Below the pieces are notes generated by a model. That model had not been told where the DNA came from and searched no databases. It worked only from the letters and a program-made list of their open reading frames with translations. Positions 53,411-62,647 of a DNA stretch of 64,000 nucleotides are shown here, in pieces (the stretch's first letter is position 1; every line of letters starts with the position of its first letter). The position numbers were made by a program, and so were the translations under genes. Source of the DNA: Parabacteroides acidifaciens (GTDB lineage: Bacteria; Bacteroidota; Bacteroidia; Bacteroidales; Tannerellaceae); NCBI RefSeq assembly GCF_003363715.1, contig NZ_QREV01000006.1, positions 84,461 to 148,460 of the forward strand, given 5' to 3'.

Positions 53411-53513
53411 TTAATAAAAACAAAAGCGTTATCATATTGTCCTTAAGCAAGAAAATCGCCAATTTTTCATCCAGCAAGGACAGTAGACAACAATTGCCTC
53501 ACGTTTTTTGTAT
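53411..53513 (-). ncRNA. Structured-RNA-like element M (leftward)
   Basis: Minus-strand sequence with -7 box TATATTTG (53519-53526), conserved blocks TGTTGTCTA, TGCTGGAT, TTGGCGAT, CTTGCTT, and a final ACGCTTTTG. TGTCCTT pairs with AAGGACA, and GAAAA with TTTTC around the TTGGCGA loop. Element P on the other strand has the same blocks with different but still paired stems. Confidence 0.45.
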
Positions 53514-53535
53514 ATATACAAATATATAAACATTA

Positions 53536-53616
53536 AGCGTGGGCTGTTGTCTATCTGCTGGATAGGTGTTTGGCGATACCTCTTGCTTGGATAGATGACA
53601 GTTCCCACGCTTTTAT
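53536..53616 (+). ncRNA. Structured-RNA-like element P (rightward)
   Basis: AGCGTGGG (53536-53543) pairs with CCCACGCT (53604-53611), CTGT (53544-53547) with ACAG (53598-53601), CTATC (53551-53555) with GATAG (53590-53594), and AGGT (53564-53567) with ACCT (53578-53581). T-rich sequence follows, like an intrinsic terminator. No known RNA family is recognised; no clear promoter is seen. Confidence 0.45.
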
Positions 53617-53673
53617 TGTATCTTTTCCTCTCCCGCTTATTCGCCTAAACAATATTTTCTGAATGTTAAATGA

Positions 53674-53720
53674 AGAGCCTCATCCGACCAGTATAGACTG
53701 AAAGGATGAGGCTCTATTTT
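53674..53720 (+). terminator. Strong terminator in the fic-ATPase gap
   Basis: AGAGCCTCATCC (53674-53685) pairs perfectly with GGATGAGGCTCT (53704-53715), followed by ATTTTTCT. No obvious gene ends here, so it may end transcripts starting at element P. Confidence 0.8.
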
Positions 53721-53760
53721 TCTCATAAGTAAATCATTTCTTATCAAATACACCCCCATC

Positions 53761-53796
53761 CAACTTTCAACTTTCAACTCTTAACTTTCAATTATC
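53761..53796. repeat. Short CAACTTT-type repeats
   Basis: Several imperfect copies of CAACTTTCAACT-like sequence just before the 503-bp repeat; low-complexity, meaning unknown. Confidence 0.5.
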
Positions 53797-53803
53797 CGGG
53801 GGG

Positions 53804-54307
53804 CTTATTGTATAAAACGTTTTTTTCGGGCTCAAAAAACATCCGAAACAAAACAAATGTTAATCCGCTTTTTCGACCTCAAAAAGGGACTTTCTCGCCT
53901 TTTTTGAGCGTTTCCAGCAATTACGACCGTCCTCTTTGCCATTACGACCGTGCTAATGTGTAGTGCACTCGGCACCTCGCGAAGATTAGCACGGTCGTAA
54001 TGGCGATTTGGACGGTCGTAATTGAAAAGAGGACCGTCATAAGGGCAAAAAAGCACCTGAATTTCCTTGGGATATTTGGAACGCTATCCGTTTTATTTTC
54101 AAATATTCGATTCTCCGGGAGTTAAGCTTTATCACTTTGCCGGCGTTTCCGTCTTTCGGTAATCAAATTGCACGCTTTTCGGAATGGGCTGCGCACCTCA
54201 CTTTATCTGTTGTCAGACAAAAAGGCCGAAATCGTAAAAAGAGTCAATCCAAAATGGATCAGAATTTCGGACGAAATAGAAAAACGGTCGAAATGGGGGG
54301 TTATTGT
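53804..54307. repeat. 503-bp dispersed non-coding repeat, copy B
   Basis: Aligns end to end with 20813-21315. ATTACGACCGT stands at 53920 and 53941, its reverse complement at 53991 and 54012; in this copy the inner arms (53941-53957 and 53985-54001) pair perfectly over 17 bp. The same TTATTGT borders are present (53805-53811, 54301-54307). It occupies the gap between fic and the DUF4143 ATPase gene. Confidence 0.9.
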
Positions 54308-54412
54308 CTATTTTTCTGTTTGCAGAAGGTTCAAAATTTGCGAGTATTGAACCATAATACAGAGGTTCTGTTTTTCTTCATAAATACGTTGTTATAACTC
54401 AGATGTATTTAT

Positions 54413-54420
54413 TATATTTG
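54413..54420 (+). promoter_or_regulatory. -7 box for the DUF4143 ATPase gene
   Basis: TATATTTG, 43 bp before the start codon. Confidence 0.5.
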
Positions 54421-54463
54421 TATTGCGTAAAAATACGCATTACACTGCGTAAAATGTAACAAC

Positions 54464-55651
54464 ATGTATAAAAGAACAGAATATCAAGTAATTAAGAACC
54501 GACTTCAAGAGCAAAGAAAATTCATTCAGGTCGTGATGGGTGCTCGCCAGATAGGTAAATCAACGGTTGTCAAACAAGTGCTTAAAGACTTGGACGCTCC
54601 CTATCAGTTGTTTTCTGCCGACAATGTTCCAGCCACAAACAGTGCCTGGATTTCCAATTGTTGGGCAGCAGTTCGCAGTTTGAAAGAGAGCAAAGAACTG
54701 GAAAGTATTATTCTTGTCATTGATGAGATTCAGAAGATTGCCAATTGGAGCGAAGTGGTGAAGAAAGAGTGGGATGATGACACATTCCACGACCGCGACA
54801 TCAAGGTACTACTTCTGGGTAGTAGTCGTGTATTATTGGAAAAAGGTTTGTCCGAATCATTAGCAGGGAGATTCGAAGAGATACGTATGAGCCACTGGAG
54901 CTATCTGGAAATGAAAGAATGCTTCGGTTTCTCACTCGATCAATATCTGTTCTACGGTGGTTATCCCGGTGCGGCATCTCTGATTGATGACGATGACCGT
55001 TTTCAACAATATATCCAATCATCCATTATCGAGGCTACTATCAATAAGGATATTTTAATGGACACTCCTATAAGTAAACCGGCTTTACTTCGTCAGACAT
55101 TCGAATTGGGAGCGGCTTATTCCGGAGGACTACTCTCTTTGAATAAAATGTTAGGTTCGCTGCAAGATGCAGGTAACACGGCAACATTGGCCGGATATAT
55201 CAATTTATTGAATGAAAGCGGATTGCTTTGTGGACTTCAGAAATTCAGCATCGACACGGCAAGACGGAAAGCGAGTATTCCCAAATTGCAAGTTTACAAC
55301 AACGCATTAAAGATGGTATATAGCCCATTTACTTTTGAACAAGCCATTCTTGATCGTAAAGCGTGGGGGCATATCTTTGAATCAGGTATAGGAGCTTATA
55401 TTGTCAGCCAAGCATTTACCCATCGTTTTGAGGTGTTCTATTGGCGTGAACGCAATGATGAGGTAGATTTCGTTCTCCGTAAAAAAGGTTCAGTGGTAGC
55501 AATTGAAGTCAAGAGTAATGCGGAAAAAAGAACGGAAGGGTTGGAGAAATTCAGACAACTCTTTAATCCCCAATCGTCATTCATTGTCGGTGATGGGGGT
55601 GTTAGTGCCGAGGACTTCTTTTCGATGGACATAAAAAAGCTGTTTAAATAA
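54464..55651 (+). CDS. AAA ATPase with DUF4143 (archaeal-type ATPase family)
   Basis: 395 aa. Walker A GARQIGKST (~residues 27-35), Walker B IILVIDEIQKI (~85), and a C-terminal DUF4143/nuclease-like region with VFYWRERNDEVDFVLRKKG and VAIEVKSNAEKRTEG, the D-ExK pattern of PD-(D/E)XK folds. Such proteins are common, variably present genes in Bacteroidetes; some are thought to act on DNA or as toxin-antitoxin parts, but no role is established. It lies in the variable region beside fic and copy B of the repeat. Confidence 0.88.
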   Translation: MYKRTEYQVIKNRLQEQRKFIQVVMGARQIGKSTVVKQVLKDLDAPYQLFSADNVPATNSAWISNCWAAVRSLKESKELESIILVIDEIQKIANWSEVVKKEWDDDTFHDRDIKVLLLGSSRVLLEKGLSESLAGRFEEIRMSHWSYLEMKECFGFSLDQYLFYGGYPGAASLIDDDDRFQQYIQSSIIEATINKDILMDTPISKPALLRQTFELGAAYSGGLLSLNKMLGSLQDAGNTATLAGYINLLNESGLLCGLQKFSIDTARRKASIPKLQVYNNALKMVYSPFTFEQAILDRKAWGHIFESGIGAYIVSQAFTHRFEVFYWRERNDEVDFVLRKKGSVVAIEVKSNAEKRTEGLEKFRQLFNPQSSFIVGDGGVSAEDFFSMDIKKLFK

Positions 55652-55791
55652 TTAGAAACAGTTCTGTTTTTCTTATCATTGACATATTGCCACATCCCCG
55701 CATCGGCTCATATTTCTTAAAAGAGAGCAATAGCCTTTCCTGATTAGTACATTTGTTTAAGAGAATTGAAGTAAATTCGATTAGTAAACGT

Positions 55792-55799
55792 TATCTTTG
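55792..55799 (+). promoter_or_regulatory. -7 box for ychF
   Basis: TATCTTTG, 74 bp before the ychF start codon. Confidence 0.5.
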
Positions 55800-55873
55800 C
55801 AAGTTGAAATTGCCAATGAATGACGGCATTAGGCAATCATACAACGAATTGATAATAAAACAAGATATTATTT

Positions 55874-56977
55874 ATGGCTTTACAATGTGGCATCGTAGGA
55901 CTTCCGAACGTAGGAAAGTCCACTCTTTTCAACTGCTTATCGAATGCAAAAGCACAGTCTGCAAACTTCCCGTTTTGTACGATAGAACCGAATGTCGGCG
56001 TTATCACCGTACCGGACGAACGATTGAATAAACTGGCTGAGATCGAACACCCCCAGCGCGTGATCCCCACAACGGTGGAAATCGTAGATATCGCCGGCCT
56101 CGTCAAAGGAGCCAGCAAAGGGGAAGGTCTGGGCAACAAGTTCCTTGCCAATATCCGTGAAACGGATGCAATCCTGCATGTATTGCGCTGCTTCGACGAC
56201 GATAACATCGTCCACGTAGACGGGCGTGTAGACCCGGTCCGCGATAAGGAGATTATCGATGCCGAGTTGCAGATCAAGGACTTGGAAACCATCGACAGCC
56301 GTATCGCCAAAGTGCAGAAACAGGCACAGACAGGCGGTGACAAACAGGCAAAAATCGCTTACGAAGTACTTTGCAAATACAAAGAAGCATTGGAGCAGGG
56401 AAAAAGTGCCCGCACTGTTTCTTTTGAGACGAAAGACGAACAGAAAATTGCACACGACCTGTTCCTGTTGACCGACAAACCGGTCATGTATGTCTGCAAC
56501 GTCGACGAAGCCAGCGCCGTGAATGGCAATAAATATGTAGATGCTGTCCGCGAAGCCGTAAAAGACGAGGATGCGGAAATCCTGATCGTTGCAGCCAAGA
56601 TCGAAAGCGAAATTGCCGAATTCGAGACATATGAAGAGCGCCAGATGTTCCTTCAAGAAATTGGCTTGGAAGAATCCGGTGTTGCCCGTCTGATCAAGTC
56701 CGCATACAAACTGCTGAACCTGCAAACATTCCTGACTGCCGGTCCTGACGAATGCCGTGCTTGGACATTCCATAAAGGCTGGAAAGCTCCGCAATGCGCC
56801 GGTGTGATCCATACTGACTTCGAAAAAGGCTTTATCCGTGCCGAAGTAATCAAGTATGACGACTATATCTCTTACGGCTCGGAATCTGCCGTTAAGGAAG
56901 CCGGGAAGATGAGCGTGGAAGGAAAAGAATATATCGTACAGGACGGCGATATCATGCACTTCCGCTTCAACGTATAA
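55874..56977 (+). CDS. ychF: Redox-regulated ATPase YchF
   Basis: 367 aa Obg-like P-loop NTPase that prefers ATP, binds ribosomes and modulates stress responses. G1 motif GLPNVGKST, the conserved NFPFCTIEPNVGV switch, DIAGLVKGASKGEGLGN and the C-terminal TGS-like domain (FLTAGPDECRAWTFHKG, DGDIMHFRFNV) are complete. Normal length. The next gene begins 20 bp downstream. Confidence 0.97.
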   Translation: MALQCGIVGLPNVGKSTLFNCLSNAKAQSANFPFCTIEPNVGVITVPDERLNKLAEIEHPQRVIPTTVEIVDIAGLVKGASKGEGLGNKFLANIRETDAILHVLRCFDDDNIVHVDGRVDPVRDKEIIDAELQIKDLETIDSRIAKVQKQAQTGGDKQAKIAYEVLCKYKEALEQGKSARTVSFETKDEQKIAHDLFLLTDKPVMYVCNVDEASAVNGNKYVDAVREAVKDEDAEILIVAAKIESEIAEFETYEERQMFLQEIGLEESGVARLIKSAYKLLNLQTFLTAGPDECRAWTFHKGWKAPQCAGVIHTDFEKGFIRAEVIKYDDYISYGSESAVKEAGKMSVEGKEYIVQDGDIMHFRFNV

Positions 56978-56997
56978 TTCTCAAAACAAGATACATT

Positions 56998-58410
56998 ATG
57001 ACAAAAAAGACCAGTACAGTATTAGCAACAGCTTTGATAAGCATTTGGGTATTCGCCGGTTGTGTGCGATACAATGTTGCAGAACCATTAAACCGCTTCA
57101 GTAGTCCCGAAATGGGGACTACTTCCGGCAATGAAATAACCGTGACACCCGGATCGACCTGGTTCGCCGAGGGCGAGTATGAAAACTTTGTGCTCACAGG
57201 GCAGGCTCTCACCAGTGACAATGCGGAAGCAGCCTTACTATTCCATACCGATGGAAAGTCTGGCTATGAAGTGACGTTCCGCAACGGCCCTATCGACGGT
57301 ACACGTAAAAGCGGAAGTCTCGCATCCGTGCGCAATCTCTATCGTTCCCTGGCAGAAGGCGGGAAATGGTTTGATTTCGAAATTGCCGTACGCGGGCATA
57401 ATATATCGGTTGCCATAAATGACACGGCAGTAATCTGTTATACCGAGCCCGAGCACCCCTACCGGACAAAAGAATATGCCGGACGCCTCCTCAGTCGTGG
57501 CTCTATCGCATTGAAGGGTGTAAACGGAGACGTGACCTTCCGCAATCTCCAGATGACGCGTCTGAAGCAAGATGCTGTGAACGAATCCGACACCATGCCC
57601 CGGATAGACGAACAAAACGATGCCGTAATCCGCTTCCAACAGCGTAATTTCCCCGTGATAGATTACCATGTGCATCTGAAAGGCGGTCTTACAAAAGAGA
57701 TGGCACACGCCATGTCGATGAACTACGGTATCAACTACGGAGTAGCCCCCAACGCCGGTGAAGGAGGCGTCGGACGTATGCTTGCCGATGATAAAGAGGT
57801 GTACGAATACTTCAACGAAGTAAAAGACATGCCTTTCATGCGCGGTGTACAGGGCGAAGGACGTAAATGGACAGCCACCTTCTCACAGGAAGCGTTAGGC
57901 GTATTCGACTACCTTTTCACCGATGGCATGACCATTGTGGATCATAAAGGCCGTCTGTCACGAATCTACCGCCCGGAAGAGGTACACTACGACGGTGTAA
58001 CGAAAGAGCAATATATGGAACATTTGGTCGATCAGACAGTAAAGATACTCACCAACGAGCCGGCCGACATCTATGCCAATCCGACTTTCCTGCCCGAAGA
58101 GCTGAATGCCGAATATGCAAAATACTGGACAGACGAACGTGTCAACCGTGTATTGGACGTATTGGTAAAATATAACATAGCACTCGAAATCAATGCACGC
58201 TACAAGATTCCGAGTTTCGATATCATCCGCAAAGCAAAAGAACGCGGAATCAAATTCACCTTCGGCACGAATAATGTAGATGCCAATTTCGGCAAACTGG
58301 AATATTGCCTGCAAGCAGTCGAAGAATGCGGCTTGACAGCAGACGACATCTGGTTCCCCAGCATGAGCGTCCGCCGTTCACGCGAGGTAGTCTTGTATAA
58401 TAAGTGGTAG
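56998..58410 (+). CDS. Lipoprotein with DUF1080-like and PHP-like domains
   Basis: 470 aa lipoprotein (VFAGC, Cys22). Residues ~45-190 form a DUF1080/LamG-like jelly roll (SGYEVTFRNGPIDGTRKSGSL). Residues ~215-470 resemble a PHP-type or amidohydrolase-like metal-dependent barrel: VIDYHVHLKGG gives the HxH motif, with ALEINARYKIPSFD and FTFGTNNVDANFG near the end. A metal-dependent hydrolase tethered to the envelope is expected; the DUF1080-like part suggests sugar binding or keto-sugar chemistry. Co-transcription with ychF is possible but biologically odd. Confidence 0.72.
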   Translation: MTKKTSTVLATALISIWVFAGCVRYNVAEPLNRFSSPEMGTTSGNEITVTPGSTWFAEGEYENFVLTGQALTSDNAEAALLFHTDGKSGYEVTFRNGPIDGTRKSGSLASVRNLYRSLAEGGKWFDFEIAVRGHNISVAINDTAVICYTEPEHPYRTKEYAGRLLSRGSIALKGVNGDVTFRNLQMTRLKQDAVNESDTMPRIDEQNDAVIRFQQRNFPVIDYHVHLKGGLTKEMAHAMSMNYGINYGVAPNAGEGGVGRMLADDKEVYEYFNEVKDMPFMRGVQGEGRKWTATFSQEALGVFDYLFTDGMTIVDHKGRLSRIYRPEEVHYDGVTKEQYMEHLVDQTVKILTNEPADIYANPTFLPEELNAEYAKYWTDERVNRVLDVLVKYNIALEINARYKIPSFDIIRKAKERGIKFTFGTNNVDANFGKLEYCLQAVEECGLTADDIWFPSMSVRRSREVVLYNKW

Positions 58411-58562
58411 AATATAAATTATCACATTTACAGATAGTTTTCTTTCGCAGTGCGTTGCCAGTCAGTATCGGCAACGCACTGTTGCTTTATAGTAATTCCC
58501 GCCTTTTTCCATTCCCGTTACATTTTTACGAAGAATTAGTAAAAACATATAATATAATATCT

Positions 58563-58570
58563 TATATTTG
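58563..58570 (+). promoter_or_regulatory. -7 box for the propeller-TonB operon
   Basis: TATATTTG, 45 bp before the start codon. A TTTTTAC/GTAAAAA inverted repeat lies just upstream (about 58523-58545). Confidence 0.5.
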
Positions 58571-58615
58571 CTTCTGAGTTCTAATTCGTAGTATACATCA
58601 TCAAACAATCGGCTT

Positions 58616-60253
58616 ATGAAAACACATTACCTTACTCCTATTTTCCTGGCTTTCTTATTGGCAACTTGTTCCGGAAACAAAACATCTGACAAAAAATCTT
58701 TGGATGATTGCCCTGTAGTCGCAACCACCCAGAAAGTAGCGAATGACAATGTTACAACTTTGCATCTTGACCGGGTAAAAGATACGCTTGACTTACCGGT
58801 AAGTCAACTGTTGGAGGACTTCCGGATTATTCCGCTCGATAACCGTAAGGAAGTATTAATAAAAAACGAGTTTGTAACTGCTTACGACAACTATATCCGC
58901 ACAGGAGGAAGTATGGAAGAGCCTTGTAGGTTATTCGATAAGACAGGCCGCTTTCTCTGCCAAATCGGAGCAAACGGACAAGGACCTGGTGAATACTGGG
59001 CTGTTTATGATGACTACATAGACGAAGCAAACAATCGCATTTATCTTATGCCTTGGAATGCCAAATCAATGTTGGTTTATGACCTGAATGGAAAATATCT
59101 ATCCAGCATACCGTTACCTACATTAGTTCCGAAAGGTGTTTTCACAATCGATACTAAAAGAAAATTGCTCACAATCGGACTACTACCTTTCAATGAGATT
59201 AACGGTGCTTCTGTCGTTTGGCAACAAGATTTTGAAGGAAATATCCTCCATCGAGTAGATGCCGCTCCCTATGCGATTGAAGGAGACTACAGTAATGAAG
59301 TTTCAAGTTACAGAAACAATAGCGGAACATTCGATTTCACAATTTTCCATTGGGTTCCAGTAGCTGATACACTCTACCATTTCATCGTGGAAGAGAATCG
59401 CCTTGCGCCGGTGTTCACATTACAACAGCCGGAAGAAAAGATACAGCACGATTATATCGAACTGCCCAATCACTTTTTAGTTGATATTCCAACCGATTAT
59501 GCTACTGGACAATACGGGACATCTGTCTCTTCCCGCATTTGCGTGATCGTTGACAAAAAGACATTGAAAGGTGCTTATGTCCGTCTTTATAACGATTGGC
59601 TCGGCAGTGTTCCTCAATATGTCACATTCTGTTTTAAGAACGGATATTTCGCTTATACAATGGATCCAGGTAATCTTCTGGATAACATAGAAGCAGCCCT
59701 CTCTCATCCTGACCGCCTCAATGAAGAGCAGTTGACCCAATTAAAATCATTACAAAACAGTGTCAATGCGAATGATAACAACTATCTTTTCATCGGCAAA
59801 ATTAAATCAACCACAGAGAACATAATGTTGAATACATCAACAATCACGCCAAAGAAACAAGCAGTAAAACAGCAAACAACCACTGCAATAACTGAAACAG
59901 ACTCTGTATGGAATCTCCCCTATAACACAGCTTACATTCCCGATTATAAGTCATATTTTAATCAAAACAATAAATTCAAAGATTGGGATATATCAAAAAG
60001 AAAAGTTGTTATCGTAAAGGCATTGGTTGAAAAAGATGGTTCAGTCAGCGAAGCCCATATGTTTATGGGCGCAGACTACAACAAAGAAAAGAATCAAATC
60101 ACAAATAGAAGAGAATCGGGATGTGGCATACAGGAGTTAGACAAAGAAGCAGTTCGTCTGATCCGTGAAGCTACATTCACACCTGGGAAAGATAAGGAAA
60201 AGAACCCTGTCAGAAGTAATATTGTCACATTTGTATTCTTCCCGCCATTATGA
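58616..60253 (+). CDS. Six-bladed propeller lipoprotein fused to a TonB C-terminal domain
   Basis: 545 aa lipoprotein (LLATC, Cys18). The first ~385 residues are a BF3164-like propeller (LEDFRIIPLDNRKEV, LFDKTGRFLCQIGANGQGPGEY). A Thr/Gln-rich linker (~400-425) leads to a C-terminal TonB-like domain (VIVKALVEKDGSVSEAHMF, then LDKEAVRLIREATFTPG and NIVTFVFFPP). Lipid anchoring at the N-terminus makes it topologically unlike normal TonB. The next gene overlaps its stop by 4 bp. Confidence 0.82.
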   Translation: MKTHYLTPIFLAFLLATCSGNKTSDKKSLDDCPVVATTQKVANDNVTTLHLDRVKDTLDLPVSQLLEDFRIIPLDNRKEVLIKNEFVTAYDNYIRTGGSMEEPCRLFDKTGRFLCQIGANGQGPGEYWAVYDDYIDEANNRIYLMPWNAKSMLVYDLNGKYLSSIPLPTLVPKGVFTIDTKRKLLTIGLLPFNEINGASVVWQQDFEGNILHRVDAAPYAIEGDYSNEVSSYRNNSGTFDFTIFHWVPVADTLYHFIVEENRLAPVFTLQQPEEKIQHDYIELPNHFLVDIPTDYATGQYGTSVSSRICVIVDKKTLKGAYVRLYNDWLGSVPQYVTFCFKNGYFAYTMDPGNLLDNIEAALSHPDRLNEEQLTQLKSLQNSVNANDNNYLFIGKIKSTTENIMLNTSTITPKKQAVKQQTTTAITETDSVWNLPYNTAYIPDYKSYFNQNNKFKDWDISKRKVVIVKALVEKDGSVSEAHMFMGADYNKEKNQITNRRESGCGIQELDKEAVRLIREATFTPGKDKEKNPVRSNIVTFVFFPPL

Positions 60254-60564
60254 CCCGCTTCCGCCTCTACCTCGCCTTCTTTCGCAGCACGCTGCTGATC
60301 AGTATCGTTTGTGGAGCGCTTTTTGCCTCCCTGACAGACGATTTCGTCAGCAGCGTACTGTTGTTTATTCCGACTTTTGGGCTGGGGATGGACTTACTCT
60401 ATAAAGAGCTGACACGTAAGGAAGAATACTTCTTTTTCTATAATCAAGGCATCTGCAAGGCGAAACTTCTGACTGCCACATTTGCGATTTATGCCCTGTC
60501 ATGTATAATCCTGTATCAAATCATCCGCTTATGTGTACTTGCCTGGAGGTCGACAGTGCCGTAA
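60250..60564 (+). CDS. Small membrane protein, possible ABC permease partner
   Basis: 104 aa with three hydrophobic segments (~10-30, ~33-50, ~73-96). ATGA overlap with the propeller-TonB gene and 34-bp overlap with the ABC ATPase gene indicate tight coupling. It is too short for a classical permease, and I do not recognise a family; a membrane partner of the ATPase is inference. Confidence 0.65.
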   Translation: MTRFRLYLAFFRSTLLISIVCGALFASLTDDFVSSVLLFIPTFGLGMDLLYKELTRKEEYFFFYNQGICKAKLLTATFAIYALSCIILYQIIRLCVLAWRSTVP

Positions 60565-61193
60565 AGAGTTTTAAGGAGAAGACTGTACTGTCGGACGTCT
60601 ACCTCTGTTGCCGTCCGGGAGACATCATTGCCCTGTTCGGACATAACGGATGCGGGAAATCAACCCTGCTGAATATTATCTTCGGGACACTGAAAGGCGA
60701 CCGTAGTTTTATCCGTATCAACGGGAAAGTGATCAAAGGAGCCGCCTTTCGTACCGGTCTGGTGGCCTATCTGCCCCAACACGACTTTATCCCTTCTTAC
60801 CTGACTGTCACCCAAGCTGTCGAACTTTATATCCCTAAAGAACAGCGAAACCAATTTCTTGGCGACCGCTTCCTGTTCAAAGCCCGGCACAACCGGATCG
60901 CCCATCTTTCGGGAGGCGAACTGCGTTATCTGGAAATCAAACTCATTCTATACAGCAAAGCTCCTTATATCCTGTTGGACGAACCGTTCAACGGCCTTTC
61001 CCCCATTGCTGCCGAAGAAATACGCATGCATATTGCAGAAAGTGCACGGACAAGGGGCATAATACTGACAGACCACAATTTCCGTGAAGTACACAAAATC
61101 GTAAACCGTATCTTCCTTCTGGACGAATGCTACCTGAAAGAAATCCATGAAAAAGAAGAATTAATTTCTTATGGTTATTACCGTCCCATTTAA
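60531..61193 (+). CDS. ABC transporter ATP-binding protein
   Basis: 220 aa with Walker [12 protein letters not shown]-loop YLPQHDF, signature [13 protein letters not shown], Walker [11 protein letters not shown] and the switch His in LTDHNFREV. The signature has LSGGE followed by LRYLE rather than the usual RRR-type sequence. Start 60531 is preferred to 60501. It works with the overlapping small membrane protein. No substrate evident. Confidence 0.9.
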   Translation: MCTCLEVDSAVKSFKEKTVLSDVYLCCRPGDIIALFGHNGCGKSTLLNIIFGTLKGDRSFIRINGKVIKGAAFRTGLVAYLPQHDFIPSYLTVTQAVELYIPKEQRNQFLGDRFLFKARHNRIAHLSGGELRYLEIKLILYSKAPYILLDEPFNGLSPIAAEEIRMHIAESARTRGIILTDHNFREVHKIVNRIFLLDECYLKEIHEKEELISYGYYRPI

Positions 61194-61231
61194 TTTTACT
61201 ATCTTTCAGCGTTTTATTAATTCTCAAACAT

Positions 61232-62146
61232 ATGAAAACCTATTGCATTATTCTTTTAGCGGCTTGTGCCTCATTGGCTTCCGCCCAGCAACGCAACGTA
61301 ACCAGCATACTGGAAGTGCTGGACGTAACAAACGGTAACCGCACCGTAGTCAAAGAATTTCCTTATCGCATCGAAGCCCCGAACTGGACGCCCGACGGCC
61401 AGTGGCTCGTTTATAATAGCGGAGGTAAGCTCTACAAGCTCTCACCCGATTCACCCGGCGAACCGGAAATGATCAATACCGGCTTTGCTGCCCGTTGTAA
61501 CAACGACCACGTCATAGCCGCCGACGGCAGCCAGATAGCCATCAGTAACGGGACGAAAGAAGACGGTAAATCGCGTGTCTACACCCTTCCGATACAGGGA
61601 GGAACGCCGCGCCTGATCACTCCCCTGGGGCCCAGCTACCTGCACGGATGGAGTCCGGACGGGAAACAACTCGCCTACTGTGCCGAACGGAACGGTAATT
61701 TCGACGTATATGTAATCCCGGCAGAAGGTGGGGAAGAAATCCGTCTCACAACAGCCGAAGGGCTGGACGATGGCCCTGAATACTCTCCCTGCGGAGAATA
61801 TATCTGGTTCAATTCTGTACGTACCGGCCTGATGCAAGTATGGAGAATGAAAAAAGACGGTTCCGAACAAACCCAGATGACATTCGACGAGACACGTAAT
61901 TCCTGGTTCCCGCACGTCTCGCCCGACGGTAAATCCATCATTTTCATCACTTATTATAAAGGAGACCTGGAACCGGGTCAACACCTTCCCAATAAAAACG
62001 TAGAGCTTAGGATTATGCCTGCTACCGGAGGAGAACCGAAAACGCTGGTCAAACTATTCGGCGGACAGGGAACGATCAACGTCAACTCATGGGCACCGGA
62101 CAGCAAGCACGTCGCATTCGTCAGCTACCGTCTGAATAAGCCCTGA
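61232..62146 (+). CDS. Secreted TolB-like PD40 beta-propeller protein
   Basis: 304 aa with a signal peptide (SLASAQQ). Five or six PD40/WD40-like blades: [75 protein letters not shown] and [14 protein letters not shown]. Probably a periplasmic binding protein. It begins 38 bp after the ABC ATPase, and a near-consensus TATCTTTC box lies in that gap, so it may be transcribed alone. Confidence 0.85.
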   Translation: MKTYCIILLAACASLASAQQRNVTSILEVLDVTNGNRTVVKEFPYRIEAPNWTPDGQWLVYNSGGKLYKLSPDSPGEPEMINTGFAARCNNDHVIAADGSQIAISNGTKEDGKSRVYTLPIQGGTPRLITPLGPSYLHGWSPDGKQLAYCAERNGNFDVYVIPAEGGEEIRLTTAEGLDDGPEYSPCGEYIWFNSVRTGLMQVWRMKKDGSEQTQMTFDETRNSWFPHVSPDGKSIIFITYYKGDLEPGQHLPNKNVELRIMPATGGEPKTLVKLFGGQGTINVNSWAPDSKHVAFVSYRLNKP

Positions 62147-62191
62147 TAGGAAATTCACCGGATTTATTTGTCAAATACCCATCTCCTATTA

Positions 62192-62280
62192 CATGTCACT
62201 TCCGTGTTCCTTTCATGTCACAGTTGAATTTCTTTTGTGTTACAATTGTAATCTTTCTGTTTCACAGCTGTGACATGAAT
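62192..62280. repeat. 22-bp-period repeat array with terminal inverted repeat
   Basis: Units TGTCACTTCCG (62194), TGTCACAGTTG (62216), TGTTACAATTG (62238) and TTTCACAGCTG (62260) are exactly 22 bp apart. CATGTCACAG (62214-62223) and CTGTGACATG (62268-62277) are a perfect inverted repeat. It shares period and the TGAAAC/GTGAC flavour with the array after deoC. Confidence 0.6.
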
Positions 62281-62647
62281 AGCGGATGGGTATAAAGACA
62301 CCGGACATCCCACATAAACCACTCTATATGTCGGCTTGTTCCTTCCTTTACGGCACCACAGCCCCATGAAACACTGCGTTAGCAAACGCTTCACAGCGTA
62401 TCTTAGCCGACACCGGCATAATTACTTCACACCATATTTCTGCATTCCATATTCACCTAATACCTCAAGGCATCTGAGGCACTTTCTAAAGAACTTCTTC
62501 ATAGCTTCTCTCTTCTTGTTTAAAAACGATTTATGCAAAACTCATCTATTATGCGTCTCATAATTATGTTTTACAACACAAAAGTAGAGGTTAATCGGAT
62601 ACGTTATTCACTTTAGATGCCTATTTAACATCATTTGCACAATCTGT
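62281..62647. other. Intergenic region with possible small leftward peptides
   Basis: No strong gene. On the minus strand a 26-codon frame begins at about 62502 (MKKFFRKCLRC...) after a purine-rich AAGAAGAGAGAAG sequence, and a 23-codon frame follows (MPVSAKIRCEAFANAV...). Both are too short to judge without comparison. Confidence 0.3.

Noticed and set aside
53171..53446. 91-codon frame between fic and element M
   Set aside because: No ribosome-binding site or recognisable motif, and its end overlaps element M on the other strand.
55937..56959. 340-codon frame opposite ychF
   Set aside because: Complete antisense shadow of ychF, Phe/Asp-rich, without any family motif.
62336..62563. 75-codon plus-strand frame after the TolB-like gene
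   Set aside because: His/Phe/Ser-rich with no start signal; two tiny minus-strand frames are about as plausible.
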